In this document: piece after piece, positions 12,801 to 24,330 of the stretch
Layout of the letters: each line of letters opens with the position of its first letter
How positions within the stretch are numbered: position 1 is the first letter of the stretch
Assembly: GCA_963693085.1 (NCBI GenBank)
Contig: OY856409.1
Coordinates: 1,165,395,249 to 1,165,459,248 of the forward strand
Length of the DNA: 64,000 bases
Direction: 5' to 3'
Origin: Alisma plantago-aquatica
Lineage: Eukaryota > Streptophyta > Magnoliopsida > Alismatales > Alismataceae
Translations under genes and position numbers: made by a program
The notes under the pieces: model-generated
Told to the model about the DNA's origin: nothing
Seen by the model: only the letters and a program-made list of their open reading frames with translations
Database searches by the model: none

Positions 12801-12954
12801 CACCCTGTTGTGTAAGTTATCCCCAAATAGAAGCATAAATTCAAAAGGATTGAGATTAAGAACTAGATATTGATCATGTAAACTATTTTCCAATGATACC
12901 TTTATTTCTAGCTCAAGATTTTTGACTTAAAAATTTCTTGTATGATATGGAAGG
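9801..12954. other. Unassigned AT-rich sequence
   Basis: I recognise no gene, terminal repeat or RNA gene here. A 73-codon open frame at 9881-10102 has no family signature. The rest has only short chance frames on both strands. The right edge is the target site of the copia element, with GAAGG at 12950-12954. The stretch is probably decayed transposon DNA or old intergenic sequence. Confidence 0.4.
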
Positions 12955-15090
12955 TGTTGGGTTTTGTGGGACAGAACATGTAGCGGAAATAGAAAATTTA
13001 TCTAACCACAAACCCATAGCCAACAGATCGCATCAACAACTATGGAATAGGAAAGATGGTTTAGCGATATATACCTGGTCATGAGGCTTGCTCAGTGAAA
13101 ATACCTCACAACTAGTGTGGCCTTCAACCACCTAGTCTTCGATGGTGTCTATGCAGCTCTGGGTCTTGACCCAGACTACAATTGACAGTCGTCCTCCAGA
13201 GCGGAAGAAATATCCCGCCTCTATAGATAGTCCACACGGACTATTGAGAACTCTAGTTATCCTGATGGATAGACTAGAAGGAGTTTTCCCCTTCTGTCAG
13301 CGTACTAGTCACCAACACACTCTTCCACCACCAGTCGAATTTCTTCAGTTGTGTTTCCCTCGTTGTTCCTCCCTAGATGGGTAGAACTTGCTTGGGCTTT
13401 CTCAGTTACCACAACTAAAGAGGAAAACAACCTTACAGAGCAACTAATGTTCTGAGTTGTATATTCTGAGAAGCCCCCTGTACCCCTCTATTTATAGTAG
13501 AGGGTAGGGTCAGGGTTCCCAGTCTATGTGGGAGTAGAAGGGTCCAAAATTTCCTTGAACTGATTATACTGTGGAAGGTGAACCGATCGTTTCATAACTG
13601 AACTGATCATTTAGGCAAGTGAGCTGATCGATTCATAACTAACTGGTCACTGTGGGTAGGTGAGCTGATCTGTTCACCCAGTGAACCAACCATTTCACTT
13701 CCCAGACTTGCCCCCAAATGACTTTCCTTATTCATTTCTAATTAATGTAAAGATTAATTCTTGTCCCAATCAAATTGAATAAGTGAAACGAGAATCGTTT
13801 CTCACAAACTGGGAAAATCCAACTATGCTCATTTGGTTCATGTGAAGCGATCAGTTCACCAGTGTGAACCGGTCATCTCACTGACCATGGGACGATCAGT
13901 TCACCCAGTGAATCGGTCCGTTGATGGTCAAGGTTATGCAGAACTCAGTCAATGCAGTTCTCAATCAATCTGATACTCTAATTAGTTGGTTCAACACTTG
14001 AACTTGATGATTCTGAGTCAAGTCTATTGATTGAATGTTTAATTGAGTACCTAAACACTTTAGTAATCAATCTAAACATCATTCATGGATAAACTCCTCT
14101 TCCAGGTTAATCCTGTGTGTGTGACCCTATAGGTTCCATTTCACATTGGCAATGAATGTCTATAACTAACTTATGACATCACAAGCAAAGAGTGGTGCCT
14201 AGTCGCACACCAGTGCTACCGAAGTGAAGGGGAATGTTGGAGAACAACTTTCAACCTACAATCTATTATTAGTGTTACAGCGAATGTATAGTCTAGATTG
14301 AACTTGAGGCATGGACTTGTCATCCTCTACAAACATTCAATCCATAATTCTTGAACTAGAGCAGACTGTCTGAGATATATGCAACTTCAATATCATATAT
14401 TGACTCGCATGTACATGGCCATGTATTTCTTAGTCTCGCTTATCAAGTGGCCATGATATCATACTCCCTTAGGAGGGACAAATTCCATATCTATCACTCA
14501 CAGTCAAGTCCCCATGTGACAAAGTCACCCATTCATCACCGTTTTAACAACCCATGTTGCAGGACTGCATTTGATGATGTTAAAGTGTACCCAACCACAT
14601 GTGATGAGTGCAATGATTTCAGATCTAAGAACCACAGTCACCACCAATACTATAAGAGATGATCCTGACTAAGTGTGGTTTCCATGCATCACTCTTACGG
14701 TGGGTCTGTCTGATACACTGTTCTCTAACATGTATCTATGTGCTTTGTTTGATATCATATATCATGACTGATGAGATTCTATCATCAACCAACACACACT
14801 CTAGTCTTTTGTGTTATTGATGTCTATGGTTATTTCCTCAATAACAACCGACTAGGGAAATAACAAGAATGTATACTCTTGACATCCATATGATCTCATT
14901 GTTCAAGTCCTCAACCTAAAGACATACGTCGTTGAGCAATACGATTCTTTAGACATGTAACATGTTATATCGTTATCTCAAAATAAATTAAACATATAGA
15001 CAGAAATTGCCATTATTATTATTCAAATCATTTACAAAGTATGCCATTACAATCATCATATGACTAGCTCTATGGGCATACATACCAACA
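12955..15090 (-). repeat. 3' LTR of the copia element
   Basis: This repeat of about 2.1 kb matches 31449-33608 along its length, with substitutions and small indels. On the element strand it starts TGTTGGTATG at 15090 and ends CCCAACA at 12955. It carries two clusters of the palindromic word TGAACCGATCGGTTCA and variants (13555-13700 and 13840-13925). The purine run AGTGGGAGTC directly upstream on the minus strand is the polypurine tract. Confidence 0.93.
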
Positions 15091-15100
15091 GACTCCCACT
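15091..15100 (-). other. Polypurine tract of the copia element
   Basis: On the minus strand AGTGGGAGTC sits directly against the 3' LTR start (TGTTGGTATG). This is the expected place for the plus-strand primer of reverse transcription. Confidence 0.8.
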
Positions 15101-15777
15101 TACACTTAGAGCCCATCACCCATGTACCTTAGTCCTTATCATCTAGCATGACCATCATGCTTCTTTTGTGAAAGTGCCTTAGTCAAGGGATTAATAATAT
15201 TGTCTTTGGTTGGTACTCTGCAAATATTCACATCTCCTCATTGTACGATCTCTTGTGTGATATGGACGCATCACTGTATGTGCTTGGTCCACTGATGTGA
15301 TCTGGGTTCTTTAGCAATAGCTCCATTGTTGTCATAATAAAACTCAATTATGCTAAGAATCGCCCCAAGTTCAGAGATGGGTTTCTTGATCCACACAGCC
15401 TCCTTTGCCGCATGGGATGCAGTAATATACTCAGCCTCTGTCATAGAATCTGCATCTGTCTCTTGCTTGGAACTCTTCCAGCTCACAACTCCATTGTTTA
15501 GGCAAAACACAAATCCTGACTGTGATTTGTAATCTTTATCGGTTTGGAAGCTTGTATCGATGTAACCCTTTACCACCAACTCTTCCTCACCGCCGTAGAT
15601 GAGGAACTGATCCCTAGCCCTTCTCAAGTACTTTAAGATGTTCTATACAGCTATCTAGTGAGCATCTCAGGGATCTGACTGGTATCTACTCATTATGCTA
15701 AGTGCATACGAGACATCGGGATGAGTGCAAAACATTGTGTACGTGATGGATCCAATTGCTGATGCATATAAAATCCC
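15101..15777 (-). pseudogene. Copia RNase H and C-terminal tail (downstream of the CACTA B insertion)
   Basis: The minus strand reads through the end of the RT connection region into RNase H: ILYASAIGSITYTMFCTHPD directly beside the insertion, then GYIDTSFQTDKD, SGFVFCLNNGVVSWKSSKQE, TEAEY, YYDNNGAI and a tail like NIINPLTKALSQKKHDGHAR. The first Asp, the Glu of TEAEY and the Asp of YYDNN are the expected catalytic acids. The main open stretch is 15271-15627, with stops after HIQ and in the tail. The other half of the polyprotein lies 11.3 kb away at 27099-29462. Confidence 0.9.
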
Positions 15778-16400
15778 CACTACTACAGAACTAACCTTTG
15801 ACGTCAGCTATTTAAGGCCTTTGGTGATGGTTAAAAAGAAGACCTATGTGGGTGACTCTAAAAGGTGAAACCTTAGGCGTCGGTTTTAAAACTGATGCCA
15901 AAACCCTTGGCGCCACCCAAAACGGTCCATTAGGGCCACTATAGGCGTCGGTTATTAGTGGAAAAACCAACGTCAAAACCCTTCACGCCACAAAAAGGGC
16001 GCTAGCAGAGGCACTATAGGCGTCGGTTATTAGTAGGGCAACCGACGCCCAAACCCTTCGCGCCACAAAAGGGCACCATCTAGGACACTATCGGCGTCAG
16101 TTGCTTAATAATAACCGACGCCATATCACCTGCCACCATGGTCGTGTTGTCCTATAGGCGTCAGTTATTAGTAGGGAAACCGACTCCGAAACCCTTCGCA
16201 CCACAAAAGGGCGCCATCTAGGACACCATCGGTGTCAATTTCTTAGTAATAATCGGCGCCATATCACCTGCCACCACGATCGTGCTTGCCACCATGGCCT
16301 TGCTGGCCAGCACGGCCGTGTTGTCTGGCCACATTAGACGATAGTATTTTTCTATTAACCAACGTTGTAAGCCTTTTTTTTCGCTTTTCGACTAATAACC
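15778..16400 (-). repeat. 3' TIR and subterminal repeats of CACTA B
   Basis: After the TIR, GGCGTCGGTTATTAGT ... AACCGACGCC units repeat in both orientations with spacers resembling those of copies A, C and D. Between 16130 and 16325 the array also holds CACGATCGTG- and CACGGCCGTG-type palindromes, the same word found in the B insert at 24.8-25.4 kb. Confidence 0.88.
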
Positions 16401-16449
16401 AATGCCTATGTTTTGGTTTTTTTTCTTATCAGTTTGTAGGCCTGCTGTG

Positions 16450-16775
16450 GTTGGTCGCTGGATAAAGAAACTTGAAGTTTAGTGGAACTGAACTGCAGGT
16501 TTATGACATCCATTGATATCAGCCAACAACAGGCCACAAACCTACAGTTCCTTTCATTTTCACATTCACACATGTAGAAACATTCAAACACATGTAGAAA
16601 ATTCATGTAGCAACCTACAATTCCTTTCATTTTCAGATTCACACATGCACATGTAGAAATATTTCTGTAGCAACATGCAGTTCCTCTCATTTTCACATTC
16701 ACACATGTATAAACATTCAGACACTGTTGAAACATTCACACATGACAATTCAGAAAAATTCATTTACAAAATATC
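16450..16775 (-). repeat. 3' stem-loop remnant and minisatellite of CACTA B
   Basis: 16450-16506 matches the conserved 3' stem-loop (GAACTGCAGGTTT arm intact, the other arm mutated). 16540-16770 holds repeats of ACACATGTAGAAACATTC and CTACAATTCCTTTCATTTTC, the reverse complement of the array behind ORF2 in copies A and D. Confidence 0.7.
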
Positions 16776-16780
16776 ATTCT

Positions 16781-19700
16781 TTAGTCATTATTGCTATCAA
16801 CATCCCAATTATATTTTAAAACCCCCACTACTTGTATGGCTTTTGCCTATTCTTCTCTTATATCATTTAATTCTTCCATCATATAAGAAGCATGTACATC
16901 TGATAAGGCCTTACCGGTAGTGTGGTCAGTTTTAAACACCTGCAAAGAGAATGATGTATAAGAGAATGATGTATATATATAATTAATAATATATAAATAA
17001 GATTGATATATTTCATATTATCTAATGAGACTATATATAATACCTCAGGTATGGTATCGATGTCCACTGCGACATATTTGATAGTCATGTGCATAAATTG
17101 CATCACATAGTATGCACATACCTAATCGTTGTCTTGTGCAGCACACTATAAATTGAAACATACAAAATATTAAAAAATACAACTAAGCACAGTTCACATA
17201 AGTAATATATACATTGGAGTCAGGAACTTACTTTCACATTCTCCCAAATTATTGGTTGGTTCTTTTTCCCAGGGACCTTTCCTCTAGCCTTTTTGAACTC
17301 ATGTAAACCCCTACATGTTAATGTAACACAGTAAATTACATAATTAAATAGTAATGTAATAACAGATGTTAACATATATAAAAATGAAATATTTCTCACC
17401 GGAATAATGTCATTTTCATTGCATGTCCATATTTTGGATTCAATGTAGTCCCCTTAGGATCTAGAGAATAGACAGTGAACGTCGCGGGGACAATAACTAG
17501 TAACTCCCAATGCGTACCCCTAGAGGTAAAAAAGTTAAAAATTAATAACTCGAAATCCACAATAAAATGTAATTTTCTTAAGTCCAAATTATAAGCAAAG
17601 TAAACTTACTCCACATTGAATGGAGCTATTATCAGCGTCTTCTTATTTTGACCAAAATTTGTAAAAGCATCACAGAAGTATTGTTGAACCGACGTAGGGT
17701 CTTTAGCTACTAGACTAATCAAAGATGGAATCAAAAATCCTACATGTTCAAATGAAAAATCCACACATATCTTGTCTAAGTAGCTGCAAAACATGTATTA
17801 CGTATGCATTAATATATAAGAAACCAGATCACCAGATCCTACACAAGGTATATTGATGTATAAATAAGATCTCACCTTATCCATAGCTATATCACAGATG
17901 TATTCCGCCAATCATAGCAAAACAACTCCAAAATATCTTGTATAAATAGTTTAGTTTCGTATGATTGACCTGCAACATCCACATCTATAAAAATATTTAT
18001 AGGACAATTTATATCATGTTCGCCTAACCATACCGCCATACCCCTACAATTAGGACCTAAAGGGGCAGGTAGGTCCTGTGGAACCCAACTTGGTAATGTA
18101 GGAGGTGGAGGTGGAGGCCTAGATGCTCAGGGTGTCTTCATTTTAACATGTATATATAATTTCAGATCAATTGACCTCATATATACACACTAACAATTTA
18201 ATGTAATGTAAATTTACCATACAATTCAGTATAGATGACATCTGCTTTGGTCCACAATATCACTCCGCCTTCTGCCTCACCAAGCGTTTCACAATCTGAG
18301 TGGGCATATGGAAATTGAAGATCTATCCAATTGGGGAATATACGTAGCCGGCTCACACGAACCCAACCATTTGGTAATGGAGACCCATGAAACATTTCTC
18401 CTGGAAGGGATGGGTAAGCTGACGCCTCTGTAATGACGTATTCGTTACTTTTTAGATGGCATGGCTTCAATCCCTACAAATTTACGTAAAGAATGTTATA
18501 TACATATCATCTTGAAAAGACTAGCTACTATGTCATAAAAATACTTACAGCAGATGTGCTAGGTGGTGGGTCTACAGAATTACTCCCAACCTCTGCAGTA
18601 GGAGTAGAGCGGGATGCCATAGGTACTGTCTGAGTGGCAGTCTGAGATGCCTGCCACTTCACATTTTCTTCTTGGATTCTCCTTTCAATTAATGCATCTA
18701 CCTATACATGGATAAAAGAAATGTTAGCCTCTGATTATTGAATTCCCTTTTACAGTAACATTCTAAAAAAAGAATAGGTTACCTCTTCTTGTGAAATTCC
18801 CGTTTTTGGGACATGTTTGTGCTGGTATGGCCCAAAGAACGCTTTGATGCCCACACCAGTGCTTGTACCCCTAACACGTCTAGGATGCTTTGGGTTACCA
18901 AAAGCAACTATCAATTCATCCCTTGTGCCCTCAGGGATGAACTTGCCTTATTTCCTCAGCTCATGCAGCTCCCGCTAATCGCCATCAATAGGAATTGGTA
19001 AGTAAGTAAACACCACAAATAATCAATATTCGAACGAATTGCTCTAAGAGTTGTATTTTACCATTTTTGCAGCCGCCTCAGCAGTTGCGAGCTTCTTTAT
19101 TTATCCCTTCTTGTTTTGCCTCCCAGCTATCCAGACATCATGGCGAGGCAGAGGTGTGGTACCTATAGTAGAGGACTCCTGAGTAGCAGTAGACTGAGTA
19201 GTACACTCAGCCTGTAGTCTTTGGCGAATGCCTGCATAGCCCTTTGGACCCATTGTGTGGTCATGCACATTCAGTGCACGCCTTTCTCTTTATGCCTCAC
19301 TGAGAGCCTAGTTAGTATGCACATTGATTTGGTTAGTAACACTAAAGGTTGATCTTGAATAGGTGAATACAATGTATATTAATTAAATAGGGAGTAACAC
19401 CTAATACCTTGAATTCATCAGTGTTTCTTGAAGCAACAAACGCGTCCCATTCTTCTTGGTCCTGGAAGTTCCACTATTCAGTGGCTGACTTCTTCCTCTT
19501 CTCACCATCTTTTATGTATTCTCGGGTGAGATTTGTCCTATAGTTCCTTAGGACCCTCCCACAACATTGCATCATGCATTTACGATGCAACTTTTCATCC
19601 AACACAAATATACTCTGCAAAATAGAATTGCTATTAACTAGTATCCAAAAAATTAATAATCTACAAAATATATTTGCGAATAATAATAACTCACACATAA

Positions 19701-20145
19701 ATCCTTCCATATTAAGTCTTTCTTCCCCTTAGGATCTTTATGCCAAGAATATATCTTACAACCACAATGGCTACGAGTAACATACCCAAGATATGAAACA
19801 AACGAATTGTGGTTCACTTCAATTGCATTTCCTACATTATCAAAATCCATAACCAGTTTGGGTCCATTGCCCTTTAGCGCTATTAACTTCTTCATCATAG
19901 TGATGCCCATTCTCTTGTCAACTTTTTGGTACTTCTCATCAAGTGCCTCAAGTGCTTCAGAGGGTACTTGTGCATCATCAACATAAAATTTGACAAAATA
20001 AACACACTTACGGGATATAACTATAAATGGACATATAGATAGAAATATATGATATATTTTTAGAACTTACATTGTGAGGAGGTGCATTGGTATCCTCACC
20101 ATGCTCATCATGGACATCATGGTCATCATTCCCATGCTCATCCAT
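16781..20145 (-). pseudogene. CACTA B ORF2: Transposase_24-like / DUF8039-like / Ulp1 protease gene, broken
   Basis: Runs from ATG at 20145 (MDEHGNDDHDVHDEHG; acceptor AAG directly before it) to TAA at 16781-16783, with the exon layout of copy C. Blocks seen: MMKKLIALKGNG..VMDFDNVGNAIEV, KLHRKCMMQ, FHGSPLPNGWVRV, CETLGEAEGGVILW, a protease with THWELLVIVPATF and YSLDPKG, and QDND-stop-VCAYYVM. At least four nonsense codons break it: a CAG-to-TAG in exon 3 near 19476, TAA in exon 4 near 19107, TGA in exon 8 near 18128, and TAG at the tryptophan before the catalytic Cys near 17125. It is therefore a relic. The His, Asp, Gln and Cys codons themselves survive. Confidence 0.87.
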
Positions 20146-20292
20146 CTTAAAATTTCATTAAAAAATCAAACATTTAGCATTTGACATAACTAGAAGATAA
20201 TGAAACATTGAAAAATGAAACATTGTATAGTTCACATATACAAATGAAACATTTAAAAATGAAACATATAAAAAATATAAACATGCATACCT

Positions 20293-23200
20293 CTAATATT
20301 GTGATCGTTTATCAATTAAAAATCCTTCATTGTGATCTCCATGCACATACAAGTCATCATTAGCTTCAATATTTTGTGGTGTTGGCAACCCAACTAATAA
20401 TGGACTGGAGTCATCATACTTATCATATTACTCTTCTTCATTTATAGGATCTTCAATGAACTATATTTTACCATGAAGAACAACCAACCATTTATCATTT
20501 ACAGGATCATTGATAAAAAATACTTGTTTTTCCTGTGATGCCAATATGAATGGTTCACCCTTCTCGCCAATCTTTTCAAAGTTCACTAAAGTGAAACCCA
20601 ATTCATCCATTATAACTCCTTTGGTGTTATCAACCCAATTACATTTGAAGAGAGGAAATCTATGTAGTCAAACTCCCATATGTCTTCAATGACACCGTAA
20701 TATGACATTTTAGCTTCATGTGGACTCTTATCCTTTACACTTGCAAAAAACATAGTCGACGATTGAAGGGTGACCCACTGTTTTGGACGACACTCTTATC
20801 ATCTTGGCGCTTTGTGTAATATGTGAATCCATTAATGTCATACCCTTCATAAGACATAACATTCAATTTTGGTTTAAAGGCGAGACATTTGATAGTTTCA
20901 GTAATATCATCTGGTGTTTGAGATAGTTGATGTAAGACTTTATCTTCAAACCACTTAATAAGTGTATTTTTATGCAATCTAGCAAGCCACATTGAATTGG
21001 CTTGCGGATATTGTCTCTTGATGAAATTGGTATGTTCCTCGATATAAACACTCACTTCGTCCATGTTGTGTAAAATATACAAGTGACCTTGTTCCAACTG
21101 CTCACGGCTGATTACTTTCACCCCTGATCCCAAAATTCCCTTGCCAAATTGCTCCTCAATATTCTTGTCATTACCAGGAGTGTCATTACCACTCAGAAAG
21201 TCATTGCAAAAATCCATAACCTTTGTCGCCACATAATCCTCAATAATACTCCCTTCAGGCCGATAACAGTTTCGAACATCACTTTTAAAAATGCTCATGT
21301 ATCGTTCAAAGGGATACATCCAATGCAAGAAAACTGGTCCCAATATTTTCACTACCCTAGTCAAGTGGACAACAAAATGTACCATGATATCAAAGAACGA
21401 AGGAGGGAAATACATGTCAAGCTGACATAGGGTAACAACCACTTCTATTTGCAAAGTATCGAGAGTATTAGGGTCAATAACTTTGCTGCACAGACTGTTG
21501 AAAAAGAAACAAATTCTGGTGATTGCAAACCTTACATGTTTTAGCAATATAGATCGAATTGCCACGGGAAATATTTGTTGCATTAGAGTGTGAAAAACAT
21601 GAGATTTAAGACCTATCAACTTCATATCTTCCATTGATACCAATCTATGGATGTTAGATGAGTAACCCTGTGGCACCTTAACATTTACCAAGCATTCACA
21701 AAAGCGTTTCTTCTCCTTTCTAGACAACGTGTAACAAGCGGGAGGTAAGTATGTTCTCCGATTTTCCATTTCACATAATTCTATTAATTCTGACCTTATT
21801 CTCATTTCACGTAGGTCCAGTCTGGATTTTATCCCATCTTTAGTCTTACTTGGTATATTCAACAGAGTACCAATGATGCTATCACAGACATTTTTCTCAA
21901 CGTGCATGACATCAATACAATGCATGACTGTCAAAGAACTCTAATAACGAAGATCCCAAAATATTGACTTCTTCTTGAATAAAGATTTGTCACTCCGTGT
22001 GGCCATAGTACATTGTGATCTCTTATGAAATTCATTGACAAAGTCTTTACTCTTTCATAAACAACCTCCCCCGGTATAGGTTTAGGTGCACTCTATTCAT
22101 CATTCCATCTATTGAATGCTTTGCGCTTCCTACAATACGAATGTAATTTTGGAAGAAATCTTCGATGACCAAGATATACAATCTTGCCGCTATGTTTTAG
22201 TCTTGTTGAATCAGTGTTCTCTTCACATATAGGACACACTTTAGCTCCTTTGACACTATATCCAGACAAATTCCCATATGCTGAAAAGTCATTAATAGGG
22301 AAAAACAACATAGCATGCAAACGAAATGTCTCTCTTCGTGAAGCATCATAAGTCATCACACCTTCACCCCAGAGTTTCTTTAAATCATCAATCAGAGGTT
22401 CAAGATAAACATCGATATCATTTCCAGGTTGTTTAGGGCCCGTTATCAACAACAACAACAACAACATAACATACTTATTTTTCATACACAACCAAGGAGG
22501 AAGATTGTATATAACAATCATGATTGTCCAAGTGCTATGTTGGATGCTCAATGTCCCGTACGAATTCATCCCATATGTAAAAATCCCAATTCTTAGATTC
22601 CTGACTTCTTCACCAAATTTAGGGGACAATAGATCAATCTTCTTCCACCGTGGGGAATCAGACGCATGTCGTAGGATCCCATCATTATTTTTCTTAACAT
22701 CTACATGCCACCTCATATTCTTCGCATCTATCAGATTGGCAAACAAGCATTGAAACTGTGATATTATAGGTAGATACCACATCACCTTGGCAGGAGAACC
22801 AGTTTTGGACTCCCGAAGTTGTCAATTTATGTCGTGACACACCACATTTTGGACAATCTTTCAAATCCACATATTCCTTTTGAAATAATACACAATCATT
22901 TGGGCATGCATGTATCTTCTTGGCCTCTATTCCCATTGGACACAACAATTTCTTTACCTAGTATGTTGAGATTGGCAACTCATTTCCTTCAGGGAGCATT
23001 TCTTTCAGCAAAGACAAAAATGACGTGAAGCTTTTGTCACTCCATCTATTGTTAGCTTTTAGCTTATACAATCTCAACACAGCGTTAAGCTTCGTGAACT
23101 TAGTACAATCTGTGTATAACTGTATCTCAGCATCATGCACAATGTTTCTAAATAGGGGAGGTGGATCAGTTTCGGTGTGTTGTACCCCACAACTATCCAA

Positions 23201-23548
23201 CATCGCATCAATGATGTCTATTGGAACTGGTTCGTTCACATCTACGTCATCGGAGGCAATTTCTTCTTTCATAGAAGCACTACTATCGACATCCAATGGT
23301 TTTAGGTTTGAAATCTCTCCATGCCAATGCCATTCGATATAGCCTTGTACAATCCTGTTGCACATGACATGACTTTTGGTTTTGTCACCAGTGCTGACTT
23401 TCAAGTTGTTACTGCAATGCCTACATGGATAGTAGAACCTATCTCTAGGTTGTTTCCTATGTTCCTTGGCAAATCTAATAAACTGATCAAGACTAGAAAT
23501 AAACTATGGGGTGCAGTGATTGTGAATAGACATCCATGATCTATCCAT
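20293..23548 (-). pseudogene. CACTA B ORF1: TNP2-type transposase, broken
   Basis: Starts MDRSWMSIHNHC at 23548 (Transpos_assoc-type N-terminus with a Cys/His cluster, here YPCRHC) and ends TAG at 20293-20295. The TNP2 core, the DUF4218 region (WMYPFERYM) and the DUF4216 region are all present; the longest intact stretch is 20735-21934. Damage: a stop near 23510, TAG near 22958, a 2-bp loss near 22815, TAG near 22093, a break near 21945-22060, and a 1-bp loss near 20775. A (GTT)n run around 22450 adds Leu codons that other copies lack. Confidence 0.9.
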
Positions 23549-23664
23549 TCTATGATCAAAGAGAAAACAAGTATATATTACAACAAGATTAGGGTCTAGG
23601 GTTAACATATTAGAGTTTTAGCATGGTTAAAACTTTAGGGTTTAAGGTCTTATATATAATTAAG

Positions 23665-24330
23665 ATTTACTCCTATTGAGTAAATCTTGGATAGGTTTCT
23701 AGGCCTACAAATACATGTGTTGTCATTCTTATATATAATATATGTGTACCACCTATCCCATTCTTGAACACCTAATCTCACTAGTAAGTGTATAATGTAT
23801 ATTGGGTTTTCAAGAAAATTTCGACAACATTTCCCCGTTGTTCTCCAAGTACATATGTACTTAGAGAACAAATGGGGAAATGCTTCTGAAATTTTCTTGA
23901 AAACCCAATACACATTATACACTTACATCCTAAGTGAGATTAGGTGTTCAAGAACAGTCCCAAACCGGGGACTATCCAAGATTTACTCCTATTGAGTAAA
24001 TCTTGGACGGGTTTCTAGGCCAACAAATACATGTGTTGTCATTCTTATATATAATAAATGTGTACCACCTATCCCATTCTTGAACACCTAATCTCACAAG
24101 TAAGTGTATAATGTGTATTGGGTTTTCAAGAAAATTTCGACAACATTTCCCCACTGTTCTCCAAGTACATATGTACTTAGAGAACAAATGGGGAAATGCT
24201 ACTGAAATTTTCTTGAAAACCCAATACACATTATACACTTACATCCTAAGTGAGATTAGGTGTTCAAGAACAGTCCCAAACCGGGGACTATCCAAAATTT
24301 ACTCCTAATGAGTAAATCTTGGATGGGTTT
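23665..24330 (-). repeat. Tandem 316-bp hairpin repeat upstream of CACTA B ORF1
   Basis: Two full units start at 23665 and 23981 and a third begins at 24297, each with ATTTACTCCTA(T/A)TGAGTAAATC, giving a period of exactly 316 bp. Each unit holds an inverted repeat with arms of about 110 bp centred on GTACATATGTAC, plus the small palindrome AGATTTACTC/GAGTAAATCT. Copy C has the same tandem pair and copy D one unit, always just before the transposase start codon. Small open frames inside are by-products of the palindrome. Confidence 0.88.

Noticed and set aside
12955..15090. A host gene at 13142-13384 (80 codons) and at 31645-31878
   Set aside because: Both frames lie at the same place in the two copia LTRs and so are repeat-borne and uninformative.
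23650..24308. Paired short frames starting MYNVYWVFKKIS and MYIGFSRKFRQH as small proteins
   Set aside because: They are opposite-strand readings of the 316-bp hairpin unit.
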